Both the position numbers and the translations under genes were made by a program. Under the pieces are notes generated by a model that did no database searches, was not told the DNA's origin, and saw only the letters and a list, made by a program, of their open reading frames with translations. A stretch of DNA of 64,000 nt, from positions 682,001 through 746,000 of the forward strand of contig CAVOHR010000001.1 of NCBI GenBank assembly GCA_963695835.1, written 5' to 3'. Origin of the DNA: VRUE01 sp963695835 (lineage in GTDB: Bacteria; Actinomycetota; Thermoleophilia; Solirubrobacterales; 70-9). Positions 15,441-22,698 of this stretch are shown piece by piece (the stretch's first letter is position 1; each line of letters starts with the position of its first letter).

Positions 15441-16121
15441 GTGGAGGACGGCGACCGGAAACGTCAGTCGAAGTCCGAGATCGTCGTCGTCTCGGCACTC
15501 AAGGACTGGAGCTGCGCCGAGTGCGGCGGCGGCGGGAGCCTGCTGACGATGGACGACAAAGGACCGTTGTGCCTGAGCTGTGCCGACATGGATCACCTTG
15601 TCTTCCTGCCAGCCGGCGAGGCGGCCCTGACCCGGCGGGCGAGGAAGGCGAGCGGCCTTTCAGCCGTGGTCGTCCGCTTCAGCCGGGCGCGGAAGCGCTA
15701 CGAGCGTCAGGGCATCCTGGTCGAGGAGGAGGGGCTCGACCAGGCGGAGGCCGAGTGCCTCGCCGACGCCGACGCTCGGGAGAGGCGCCGCGAGCGAGAG
15801 CGCTCTCGTCGTGCCGAACACGACCTCGCCTTTCAGGCTGAGATGGCAGCGGAGATCGTTCGCATTTTTCCGGGCTGTCCCCGGGATCGGGCCGATGAGG
15901 TCGCTCGCCACACGGGCGCGCGTGGCAGCGGCAGAGTCGGCCGCAGCGCCGCCGGCCGGGCCTTCGACCCCGGAGCGCTCAGGCTCGCCGTCGCCGCGTC
16001 GGTTCGCCACCGCGATACCGGCTACGACGAGCTGCTCATGTCGGGTGTGAATAGGGCAGAAGCCCGGCTTCTGGTCCGCGACGAGGTGGAGCGGATTCTG
16101 GAGGACTGGGGCAATCCATAG
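15441..16121 (+). CDS. DUF2293 family protein
   Basis: From GTG 15441 (GGGACGG site upstream) a 226-residue protein. Residues 15-60 form a small zinc-ribbon-like start (WSCAECGGGGSLLTMDDKGP, CLSCADMDHLVFLPAG); the middle is RKRYERQGILVEEEGLDQAE and a coiled coil of Arg/Glu; the C-terminus (DTGYDELLMSGVNRAEARLL, VRDEVERILEDW) is the DUF2293 core. The family is widespread in actinobacteria and has no known function. The charged coiled coil and Cys ribbon suggest nucleic-acid or protein binding. Confidence 0.75.
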   Translation: MEDGDRKRQSKSEIVVVSALKDWSCAECGGGGSLLTMDDKGPLCLSCADMDHLVFLPAGEAALTRRARKASGLSAVVVRFSRARKRYERQGILVEEEGLDQAEAECLADADARERRRERERSRRAEHDLAFQAEMAAEIVRIFPGCPRDRADEVARHTGARGSGRVGRSAAGRAFDPGALRLAVAASVRHRDTGYDELLMSGVNRAEARLLVRDEVERILEDWGNP

Positions 16122-16175
16122 GCCGAGAGCCGCCCTCAAGCTGCTCGAACCCGGCTCGACGACGGGAGCATAGGC

Positions 16176-16200
16176 GCTACCATTTTGCTACCATTTTGGG
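16176..16200 (+). promoter_or_regulatory. Direct-repeat operator and leaderless promoter of mazEF
   Basis: An 11-bp unit, GCTACCATTTT, occurs twice in direct tandem at 16176-16186 and 16187-16197. The second copy holds TACCAT (16189-16194), a TANNNT -10 box ending 6 bp before the ATG at 16201, and no Shine-Dalgarno is visible, so the transcript is probably leaderless with the repeated unit as the autoregulatory site. Confidence 0.55.
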
Positions 16201-16434
16201 ATGAGCAAGCAGATCGCGGTGCGTCTCCCAGACGATCTCGTTGACTTCGTCGACGAGATCGTCGACTCCGGCACCGAGCGCAGCCGGGCCGCTGTCGTGA
16301 CCCGGGCACTCGAGCGCGAGCGTCGTCGCGAGCTCGCAGAACGCGATGCCCGGATCCTCGCCCGCACCGGCCCGGACCCGGAGCTCGCAGGGCTCGCCGA
16401 GCACGCGGCTGGCCTGCCGCGTGACCTGGCCTGA
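16201..16434 (+). CDS. mazE: MazE-like ribbon-helix-helix antitoxin
   Basis: A 77-residue ribbon-helix-helix antitoxin: KQIAVRLPDDLVDFVDEIV then ERSRAAVVTRALERERRREL, ending in a flexible acidic/hydrophobic tail (PELAGLAEHAAGLPRDLA) expected to block the toxin. The arrangement matches actinobacterial MazE antitoxins. Its TGA overlaps the toxin ATG by one base. Confidence 0.9.
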   Translation: MSKQIAVRLPDDLVDFVDEIVDSGTERSRAAVVTRALERERRRELAERDARILARTGPDPELAGLAEHAAGLPRDLA

Positions 16435-16733
16435 TGCGGCCGATCCACGTCGCGCAGCTCGACAAGGCGCGGCCTGTGTTGATCCTCACGCGTGCGCTTG
16501 TACGGCCGCACCTCAGAACGGTAACCGTCGCGCCGATCACCACAACCATCCGCGGGCTCTCCAGCGAGGTGGGTGTCGATTCTGCAAATGGCCTCACTGA
16601 GCCCTCGGTCGTCAGCTGCGACAACATCACCACGATTCCCACCGATGCCCTGGGAGAGCAGATCGGCGTCCTGCTCGACAGTCAAGAGCCAGCGCTCAGC
16701 GAAGCGATCATGGCCGCTTTCGACCTCGACTGA
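16434..16733 (+). CDS. mazF: MazF endoribonuclease toxin
   Basis: A 99-residue PemK/MazF-family toxin, a sequence-specific endoribonuclease. Diagnostic segments are present in order: HVAQLDKARPVLILTR (residues 5-20), TVAPITTTIRGLSSEV (30-45) with the catalytic Arg, and SVVSCDNITTIP (58-69) with the catalytic Ser/Thr region. The length is normal and there is no truncation, so it should be functional. Together with the 16201 gene it is the first complete module inside the island. Confidence 0.93.
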   Translation: MRPIHVAQLDKARPVLILTRALVRPHLRTVTVAPITTTIRGLSSEVGVDSANGLTEPSVVSCDNITTIPTDALGEQIGVLLDSQEPALSEAIMAAFDLD

Positions 16734-16809
16734 TGGCTCGCGCTGCGCGCGAGTGTGGTCGGGGGCGAGTAGGTCGCAACCGGCGCTGAGCTAGCCAGCC
16801 CGCTGTGCC

Positions 16810-17178
16810 TCAGGAGCGGGCAAGGAAGTGAACCGCGTCGGCGAGCGCCTCGCGCCCGGGGCGCTGCGCGCAGAGCTCGACGAGCGAGTCCACGAGAACC
16901 TCATAGCCCGCAGGGGTGCGCGAGAAGCGCGAAGAGAGCGCGACCACGATTCCGGCGTGCCGGCGGCCAGCGGCTCCCCACTCGCCGTAGAGGCGCATGA
17001 AGTCGGCGACGTTCTCGCTGACGAGCGCCCGTTCCTCGCGAGCGGCGACCGCCAGCAGCTCTTCGTCGGCGAGCCCGCGCAACGGAGCGCGCTCGTCGAC
17101 ACCCTCGGCGTCCTCGCCCCGCTCGCGCAGCGCTCGCGCCAGGCGGGCGGGGTACATCTCGTCCAGCAGCAGTTTCAC
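16810..17178 (-). CDS. DUF5615 PIN-like toxin
   Basis: A 122-residue PIN-like protein of the DUF5615 group. It begins MKLLLDEMYPARLARALRER, with the first active-site Asp; LADEELLAVAAREERALVSE and NVADFM supply the other acidic residues; and GAAGRRHAGIVVAL follows. Such proteins are encoded beside DUF433-type antitoxins, as here (17-bp gap to 17196). They are predicted nucleases, with toxicity shown for few members. Confidence 0.82.
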   Translation of the reverse strand: MKLLLDEMYPARLARALRERGEDAEGVDERAPLRGLADEELLAVAAREERALVSENVADFMRLYGEWGAAGRRHAGIVVALSSRFSRTPAGYEVLVDSLVELCAQRPGREALADAVHFLARS

Positions 17179-17195
17179 ACGCCGAGCTGGGTGGC

Positions 17196-17600
17196 TCAGT
17201 TGCCGGCGAGCGAGTCGTAGTGGGCGGTTTCGCGCTCGTGCAACTCGATCCTGGCCTCGATCTCCTCCGGGAACTCGGCCGCGTAGCGGAACGCCACCGC
17301 AACCCGATCGGGGGTGAGCGAGAGCTCCTCGGCGAGCCGCTCGGCAACCTGCTTCCCGCCCCCGACCTGGCGTGCCGCCATACAGATCTCCCAGATGTCG
17401 GGGCCGCCGGCGAGGGCGGCGCGGCGTCCCGTCGGCCCCGGGCGAAAGACGATCCCCGGGTGGGTCTCGGCGCGGTCTCCCTCCTCGGCATAGCGGCGCA
17501 CGGCATCGGAGAGTCGCTCGCCGCGCGCCTCGGCACGGGCGCGAATTCGCGCCGCCGTCTCCCGATTCATGCGCACCGATATGTTGGCCGTCTCAGCCAT
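17196..17600 (-). CDS. DUF433-like antitoxin with a ribbon-helix-helix start
   Basis: From ATG 17600, 134 residues. The N-terminal 45 (ANISVRMNRETAARIRARAE) are ribbon-helix-helix-like; residues 50-115 (HPGIVFRPGPTGRRAALAGG, PDIWEICMAARQ, LSLTPDRVAVAFRYAAEFPE) match the DUF433 winged-helix pattern. The heptamer ACGTTGT occurs twice, 10 bp apart, just upstream of the start on the coding strand and may be its operator. It lies directly upstream of the DUF5615 toxin. Confidence 0.8.
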   Translation of the reverse strand: MAETANISVRMNRETAARIRARAEARGERLSDAVRRYAEEGDRAETHPGIVFRPGPTGRRAALAGGPDIWEICMAARQVGGGKQVAERLAEELSLTPDRVAVAFRYAAEFPEEIEARIELHERETAHYDSLAGN

Positions 17601-17790
17601 CTGTTGACAACGTAGCACAACGTCCGCAGCTAGCGATTGTCGGCGTTTCGGGCGCTCCTGGCGGCGAGTGCCCGAAGGGATGGAATAGCACGAAATGTTC
17701 TGTTTCATCCATCGGAGGGCAGCTCCTCAACGTCCTAACAGTTAGGAGGTTGAGGCTGCGCAACTTCAGCCTTCGCCGGCTGCGCCAATC

Positions 17791-18354
17791 TCACCGTCGG
17801 CCCCTGGCGGCGAGCATCTTGCGGAGCCGCCTCAGCTGCGGACCGCGAACGAGGCCGCGGCGCCGAGCCGTGTCGATCGCCTGGCGCAGCAGGTCCGCTC
17901 GGACGCCGGCCTCGATCCCCTCGGCGATCGCGCGATAAGGCGTGATGATCGGAATGCCTTCGTAGAAGGTCCGCTCGCCTCCTTCGAGATCTTCGCGGTG
18001 GATTCGGTAGAGCTTCGGCACCGGCTTCTGGAGCCGGTACGCGGTAGGAATAGTGACGTGGATCTGAGCAGGGTTGATGTCGCAAAGCTCATGCAGATCG
18101 AGGGCCGTATCGTGGGAAAGAGTCCCGCGTCGATTCGCCCAGAGCGTCGCCTCGGCCAGCTGGCCGAGTTCCGGATCGGGCTCGAGGAGCGGGAAGCGAT
18201 AGACGCCTCGAGCCACCCGCTCGATCGTTCCCCGGCGCTCCATGTCGACCAGACGATGAGGATCGAGCCCGGCCTCACGAGCATCGGCAGGCGTGACCAG
18301 GCCCTGCTGCTCCGCAGCGATCGTCGCGAGCGTGTTGTAGTTGCGTCCGGGCAT
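17791..18354 (-). CDS. Orphan AbiEi-like antitoxin/transcriptional regulator
   Basis: A 187-residue AbiEi-family protein: N-terminal winged helix (NTLATIAAEQQGLVTPADAR to IERVARGVYRFP), then the DUF-type C-terminal domain (LSHDTALDLHELCDINP, IHVTIPTAYRLQ, IPIITPYRAIAEGIE, LLRQAIDTARRRGLV). AbiEi represses its own operon and neutralises the AbiEii nucleotidyltransferase. No AbiEii gene lies downstream here; it ends at 17791 facing the DUF433 region, so this copy is an orphan. It diverges from a complete AbiEi/AbiEii pair at 18561, to which it is only distantly similar. Confidence 0.82.
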   Translation of the reverse strand: MPGRNYNTLATIAAEQQGLVTPADAREAGLDPHRLVDMERRGTIERVARGVYRFPLLEPDPELGQLAEATLWANRRGTLSHDTALDLHELCDINPAQIHVTIPTAYRLQKPVPKLYRIHREDLEGGERTFYEGIPIITPYRAIAEGIEAGVRADLLRQAIDTARRRGLVRGPQLRRLRKMLAARGRR

Positions 18355-18369
18355 GGCGCTTCTTAAAAC

Positions 18370-18439
18370 GTTGCTTTTTGCAACTCAACCAGCGCACTAG
18401 CCTAGCATGACCTCCGATGCATAAGTTGCATTTTGCAAC
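18370..18439. promoter_or_regulatory. Two near-identical 15-bp palindromes (AbiEi operators)
   Basis: GTTGCTTTTTGCAAC at 18370-18384 and GTTGCATTTTGCAAC at 18425-18439 differ at one position. Their centres are 55 bp apart, close to five helical turns, so two bound dimers would lie on one face of the DNA. The first lies 16 bp upstream of the orphan abiEi start. Confidence 0.75.
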
Positions 18440-18560
18440 ATTTCAAGTCAAGTTAACGCCGATGAGATCGTGCCCTCCCTGGCGCCGAGTGCCTCGTCTT
18501 GTGGATGCACCCGGCGCGCCTCAATCATGTTGTCCGCGAAAACAAAGCTATACTTTGCTT

Positions 18561-19151
18561 ATGCATGACAAACCTGACCTGCGGGGACTCGAGGCGATCG
18601 CCTATCAACAGCATGGCTACTTCACCACGAACCAGGCCCGCGAGCGTGGAATCAGCAGCCAGCTCCTGAGCCACTACGTGCGCCGGAACCGGTTCGAGCG
18701 GGTGCGGCGCGGGCTCTATCGCCTGCCCGGCTTCCCCCGCCCGGAAGACGATGAGATGCGTGAGAAGTGGATGGCGGTCGGCGTCGAGAAGGCCATCCTC
18801 TCGCACCAAAGCGCGCTCGCCCTGCTCGATCTCAGCGACATCATTCCCGACGCGGTCCACCTGCTCCTCGCACGCAGATACCGCGGCCTGCGCCGTCCAG
18901 CCGGCGTCACCATCCACACCCGCCCCAACGAGGAAGAGGTCGACACGGTCTGGCGCGAAGGGCTCCCCCTGACCGCTCCGGCGCGAACGCTCATCGACGT
19001 AGCCGGGGAACTGCAGCCCGAGCAGCTGGAGATGGCCCTGCGGCAGGCGCTCGGCCGCGGGCTGCTCACGACGCGGGAACTCGAAGAGGAAGCACGAAGG
19101 CGCGGTCGCCACGACGCGGTGAGTGGCGCCCTCGCGGCGGTGACCTCGTGA
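18561..19151 (+). CDS. AbiEi-family type IV antitoxin
   Basis: From ATG 18561, 196 residues: winged helix (AIAYQQHGYFTTNQARERGI, LLSHYVRRNRFERVRRGLYR) and C-terminal domain (AILSHQSALALLDLSDIIPD, VHLLLARRYRGLR, LPLTAPARTLIDVAGE). The TATACT box at 18549-18554 ends 6 bp before the ATG, so it is probably leaderless, and the inverted repeat CAAAG-ctata-CTTTG (18543-18557) overlaps it as a likely operator. The stop overlaps the toxin GTG by 4 nt. In type IV systems AbiEi both represses and counters AbiEii. Confidence 0.88.
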   Translation: MHDKPDLRGLEAIAYQQHGYFTTNQARERGISSQLLSHYVRRNRFERVRRGLYRLPGFPRPEDDEMREKWMAVGVEKAILSHQSALALLDLSDIIPDAVHLLLARRYRGLRRPAGVTIHTRPNEEEVDTVWREGLPLTAPARTLIDVAGELQPEQLEMALRQALGRGLLTTRELEEEARRRGRHDAVSGALAAVTS

Positions 19152-20050
19152 GATACAAGAGCGCTGCCGCGTTTCGCATGGCCCTGGAGCAGCGGCTGAA
19201 GACGGAGGCCGAGAGGACCGGGCTCAGCCTCGCGCGACTTCGCAAGCGAGTCGCCTTCGAGCTGTTCCTGCGCCGCCTCGTGCAGGTGGCGCCGGATCGC
19301 TGGGTGCTGAAGGGGGCCCTGGCGCTCGACTTCCGGTTGGGCGGCGCTTCGCGGCCAACCAAAGACATCGACCTCGGGCGCGACGACGACAAGGAGGCCG
19401 CGATCGAGGACATCGCCGCAGCTCAGCGGCTCCGCCTCGATGACTTCTTCAACTTCATGGCCAGCAGAACCGACGCGTTCGATGAGGTCGATGAGTTTCA
19501 GGCGATTCGCTTTCGGGTCCGCGCCGAGCTGGCGGAGCGCGTCTTCGAGCAGTTCGTCGTTGACATCGGCTTCGCGAGGCCGGCCCTCTTGAAGCCGGAC
19601 AGGGTGCGCACGTCGGACTTTCTCTCCTTCGCTGGCATCGAGCCGCTTGAGCTTCCCGCGATACCCCTTGTCCAGCACCTGGCCGAGAAGGTCCACGCCT
19701 ACACGCGGAGCTACGGCACGGCGACCAGGCCCAGCACGCGGCCCAAGGACTTGATCGACATCCTGCTCATCGCGGACTCTCAGACGCTCAAAGCCGCCGC
19801 ACTGCGCGAGGCGCTGAAGGACACCTTCGAGGCCCGCGCCCACCAGGCGCTTCCTCGAAGCCTGCCGCCCCCACCGCCCGAGTGGGCGCCGGCCTACGGC
19901 CGCCTCGCCGAGGAGGTTGGTCTCGAGCCCGACCTGGCAGCAGCCTTCGATCGTGCCGCAGCCTTCCTCGATCCTGTGCTCTCCGGCGAGGCACACGGCA
20001 ACTGGGATGCAGCAGTCAGCACGTGGGTCGTGTCGGATGACGCAGGGTAG
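19148..20050 (+). CDS. AbiEii-family nucleotidyltransferase toxin
   Basis: GTG 19148 (overlapping the AbiEi stop) gives 300 residues of the AbiEii/MenT-like nucleotidyltransferase fold: WVLKGALALDFRLGG then RPTKDIDLG (motif I and the D-x-D metal site), FEQFVVDIGFARP, HLAEKVHAYT (conserved Lys) and STRPKDLIDILLIA (motif with Lys/Asp). MenT relatives add pyrimidines to tRNA 3' ends and stop translation. All catalytic motifs are intact, so with its AbiEi partner it should be an active abortive-infection module. Confidence 0.9.
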   Translation: MRYKSAAAFRMALEQRLKTEAERTGLSLARLRKRVAFELFLRRLVQVAPDRWVLKGALALDFRLGGASRPTKDIDLGRDDDKEAAIEDIAAAQRLRLDDFFNFMASRTDAFDEVDEFQAIRFRVRAELAERVFEQFVVDIGFARPALLKPDRVRTSDFLSFAGIEPLELPAIPLVQHLAEKVHAYTRSYGTATRPSTRPKDLIDILLIADSQTLKAAALREALKDTFEARAHQALPRSLPPPPPEWAPAYGRLAEEVGLEPDLAAAFDRAAAFLDPVLSGEAHGNWDAAVSTWVVSDDAG

Positions 20051-20271
20051 CCAGAGCCACCGGGTCCCTTCTAACCCCGATCGAGATCGACAGCTACCTC
20101 TCCTGGTGCACCGAGCACGACCGCGACCCCGAGGAATCCGACAGCCGGGCCGCCTACGCAACTGAGCTCCTCGAAGATGGCCTTGCACACCCCTGGCCGC
20201 CGGGGCGCAACCAGCCATGTTGGTGCGGCAGTGAGAAGAAGTACAAGAAGTGCTGTCAACGAGCGGCATGA
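20041..20271 (+). pseudogene. C-terminal fragment of a SEC-C motif protein
   Basis: A plus-strand frame opening right after the AbiEii gene reads TPIEIDSYLSWCTEHDRDPE, then RAAYATELLEDGLAHPWPPG and NQPCWCGSEKKYKKCCQRAA, a recognisable C-terminal block with a SEC-C zinc motif. It has no ATG or GTG in frame (a TGA at 20038-20040 closes it upstream), so the 5' part has been lost, probably when the abiE genes were inserted. A second SEC-C fragment lies at 13.9 kb. Confidence 0.6.
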
Positions 20272-20437
20272 CGCTGCGCCCGGCTACACCGATCAGCCGC
20301 GGAGGGCGCGAAAACCCCGAAACTCGCAAGGCAAAGGGCGAGAAAAAGGTCCTAAGTTCGGAGTCAAGCTCCCCCTTAGACCTTCAAGCCGCCTAGACCC
20401 TGTAGTCGGCGCCCAACTGGCAGACTGCCGCCAAATC

Positions 20438-21355
20438 ATGGACGAAAAGCTGGACACTTCCGCCCAACGTCCACCAACCGGGCTGAATCGCGGCGCCAGA
20501 GAGATGATCTTGGAGATCATTCAGGAAGTGCATGCCGTTGGAGTACAGGGCATCGTCGAGGCCCTGTTCACGAAGCGATACAGCAGCCGACAAGATTACT
20601 ATGAAGCCCTAGAGCAGGTATGGGGGGAGGACATTCGGGCGGCATGCACTCGGGAGGTCAACGAAGCAGAATCCAGGGCGGGAGTGGAAGCCAATTCGAC
20701 GGGGCTGCTGAGGCGAGTCTTTGGGTCTAGGCCGCACCGAGCAGGCGCATGGGCGCTCTTGATCTCTATGCCCGAGTCGGATTTTCGCCTCGCAGTTGAG
20801 TCGGTCGTCATTGCTCAGAAGTTCAAGAGAGGCCGGGCTGCGAGGCGGATCACTGAGGTTTGTGAGCGCCGCGGAAGCCCGTGGGTTTTCCGCAAAAAGG
20901 AGGGGTTTGTTTGGGTGGGTGAGCGCTTGGTCGAGGAGCAGCTCTTGCGTCCCGCTGCAACGATCCTTGCCGATCCCCGCTTCGCGGGGGGAGTCAAGAT
21001 GGAGTTCGAAGCCGCTCGGAACGAGCTCGGTGTGGGAACGCCGACCGCCCGCAAGCAAGCCGTGCACGAGGCGGCAAACTCGGTCGAGAGCGCTCTTAAG
21101 GTCCTTCTCACTCTACATGGCATTCAGTACGAGGATCGTGACGGAGCTCAACGGCTTTTCGAGCGCTTGGTGGCAGCAGCGGTGGTCCCGCAACACATGG
21201 AACGGTTGGTCCTCGCGGCCGCTCAGTCGCGAAATAAGACTGGTGGTCATGGCGCGGGTGCAGTAGCTCACGACGTCTCCGTTGAGCAGGCTGAGGCTGT
21301 GGTCGCGGCAGCGGCGGGAGCGATCACCTTCCTAGGACGCCTGTTTCCACCATAA
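20438..21355 (+). CDS. Abortive-infection family protein with C-terminal Abi_C-like domain
   Basis: From ATG 20438, 305 residues; a longer in-frame start at 20177 would overlap the SEC-C fragment. The C-terminal 130 residues (MEFEAARNELGVGTPTARKQ, AVHEAANSVESALKVLLTLH, QSRNKTGGHGAG, then VVAAAAGAITFLGRLFP) have the pattern of the Abi_C (abortive infection C-terminal) HEPN-like domain, with the RNKTGGHG motif typical of that family. The N-terminal half (REMILEIIQEVHAVGVQGIV) is helical. HEPN-type proteins are often RNases. The sequence is markedly less GC-rich than its neighbours, consistent with transfer. Confidence 0.7.
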   Translation: MDEKLDTSAQRPPTGLNRGAREMILEIIQEVHAVGVQGIVEALFTKRYSSRQDYYEALEQVWGEDIRAACTREVNEAESRAGVEANSTGLLRRVFGSRPHRAGAWALLISMPESDFRLAVESVVIAQKFKRGRAARRITEVCERRGSPWVFRKKEGFVWVGERLVEEQLLRPAATILADPRFAGGVKMEFEAARNELGVGTPTARKQAVHEAANSVESALKVLLTLHGIQYEDRDGAQRLFERLVAAAVVPQHMERLVLAAAQSRNKTGGHGAGAVAHDVSVEQAEAVVAAAAGAITFLGRLFPP

Positions 21356-21409
21356 GTGCCACGCCGCGAAGCCGACCAAAATCTCTTATCTACTTGCCAA
21401 CTATTCGAG

Positions 21410-22576
21410 CTACTTGAAGGCAAGCGGTGTTTGATCGACCTCCTGGCGAACGAGATTTATGTCGTCGCGATCACGATCCCGGTCGACCTGCGCACGCATT
21501 ACGCCGGACCGATAGCTGCCTTGACCAGCCCATAGCCGAGCCAGCGCACCGGCAGACCGCCTGGCCAGCCACAGCTGTTGATCGGGAAGCGGCCCAACGA
21601 CTTTCAGATGGGACGCACTGAACGAAAGGAAACGGAGCAAGCTCTCCGTCTGGAGGATGCCCATGATCAGGTTCCGATATTGACAGCCAACGGTATGGGT
21701 TGCGCCAGACGACGCAAGGAAAGAATCCGGGGCCCAGATTGCCCGGCCGCGTCGAGAGCCGAAGACGATGTGATCTCGCGGTCGGATTCCACGACCCGCG
21801 ACGCGTGACGACGCCAGGTCTGTCAACTCATCGCTTTCCCACGATGAAGAGAAGCTAGTGACTGCCTGCAGCATCCGATGAACTTCTTCATGTGCCGGGT
21901 CAAAGAGTTCTCGCGGGCCATGCGCGCGGACGGTCGCGTGAATCGAACAAGGTTCATCACCCCAGGGCTTTCCTGGCACCGAGCCGAAGGCCTCCTTAGT
22001 TAGTTGGTCGAGGACAGACTCCGCGTGGTGTGCGAGGGGTGCAGTAGTCCGTTCTGGGTTCCGGTGATAACGGGCCTCGGTCAACTCATACGGCCCTTCT
22101 CTTAGAGCAAGAGAAGCTTGCGCCAGGTGACTGAAGGACCGAAGGGGATAGCGATGAATGACTGAGATCGCGACCCCCAACCCCCACGGCCAGATCAATG
22201 CCTGAGTGCTCACAATCGAATCGTCGAGGGGTGCTCGCAGTCTTACCGGTGAAGCCATTCGAACAGGCACCAGCTGCCTGAAAGCCTCATTGCCTGATAC
22301 GTCCCCCAGAGGACGCCCAAAGCCGATCTCATCTTGGAGGTAACGCTCCCAGAAGCCCTGCTCCGCGTGGGCTGGCCAGGGTGGGCTGAGGTCTCCTGGG
22401 CTCGGATGCTCCTCCCCGCCGTCACGTCGAACGCCTTCGAACCACGCAGCATAGGCGTCTCGGTCTCTCAGGTAGGCAAGTGGGGCCCGTCCGTCCTTGC
22501 CGTCCGTCGTAACGATGCCGTGCGTTCGTCCGAAAATGAAGGTCAGTCGGAACTCTTGGACGCTCATCTCGGCCAT
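21410..22576 (-). CDS. Uncharacterised 388-residue cytosolic protein
   Basis: No family recognised. The protein has no signal peptide or membrane helix. Features: an N-terminal strand-rich start (VQEFRLTFIFGRTHGIVTTD), a Trp/His-rich centre (SVIHRYPLRSFSHLAQASLA, ARYHRNPERTTAPLAHHAES), and a long C-terminal half with GRGIRPRDHIVFGSRRGRAI and LIMGILQTESLLRFLSFSAS. It lies 122 bp downstream of the membrane-protein gene at 22699-23973 on the same strand and shares its lower-GC composition, so the two may form an operon. They face the Abi_C gene convergently. Confidence 0.6.
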   Translation of the reverse strand: MAEMSVQEFRLTFIFGRTHGIVTTDGKDGRAPLAYLRDRDAYAAWFEGVRRDGGEEHPSPGDLSPPWPAHAEQGFWERYLQDEIGFGRPLGDVSGNEAFRQLVPVRMASPVRLRAPLDDSIVSTQALIWPWGLGVAISVIHRYPLRSFSHLAQASLALREGPYELTEARYHRNPERTTAPLAHHAESVLDQLTKEAFGSVPGKPWGDEPCSIHATVRAHGPRELFDPAHEEVHRMLQAVTSFSSSWESDELTDLASSRVAGRGIRPRDHIVFGSRRGRAIWAPDSFLASSGATHTVGCQYRNLIMGILQTESLLRFLSFSASHLKVVGPLPDQQLWLARRSAGALARLWAGQGSYRSGVMRAQVDRDRDRDDINLVRQEVDQTPLAFK

Positions 22577-22698
22577 AGGCTAGAATCTACTTTGAATCGG
22601 ATCTAGCATTAGACGCGTTCACGCGCGTTGATGCGATTGTCCTCCCGGCTTGGGAGCAAGGGACAAGATCAGGTGGTCGCCACGGGCAGGCCATGCCA

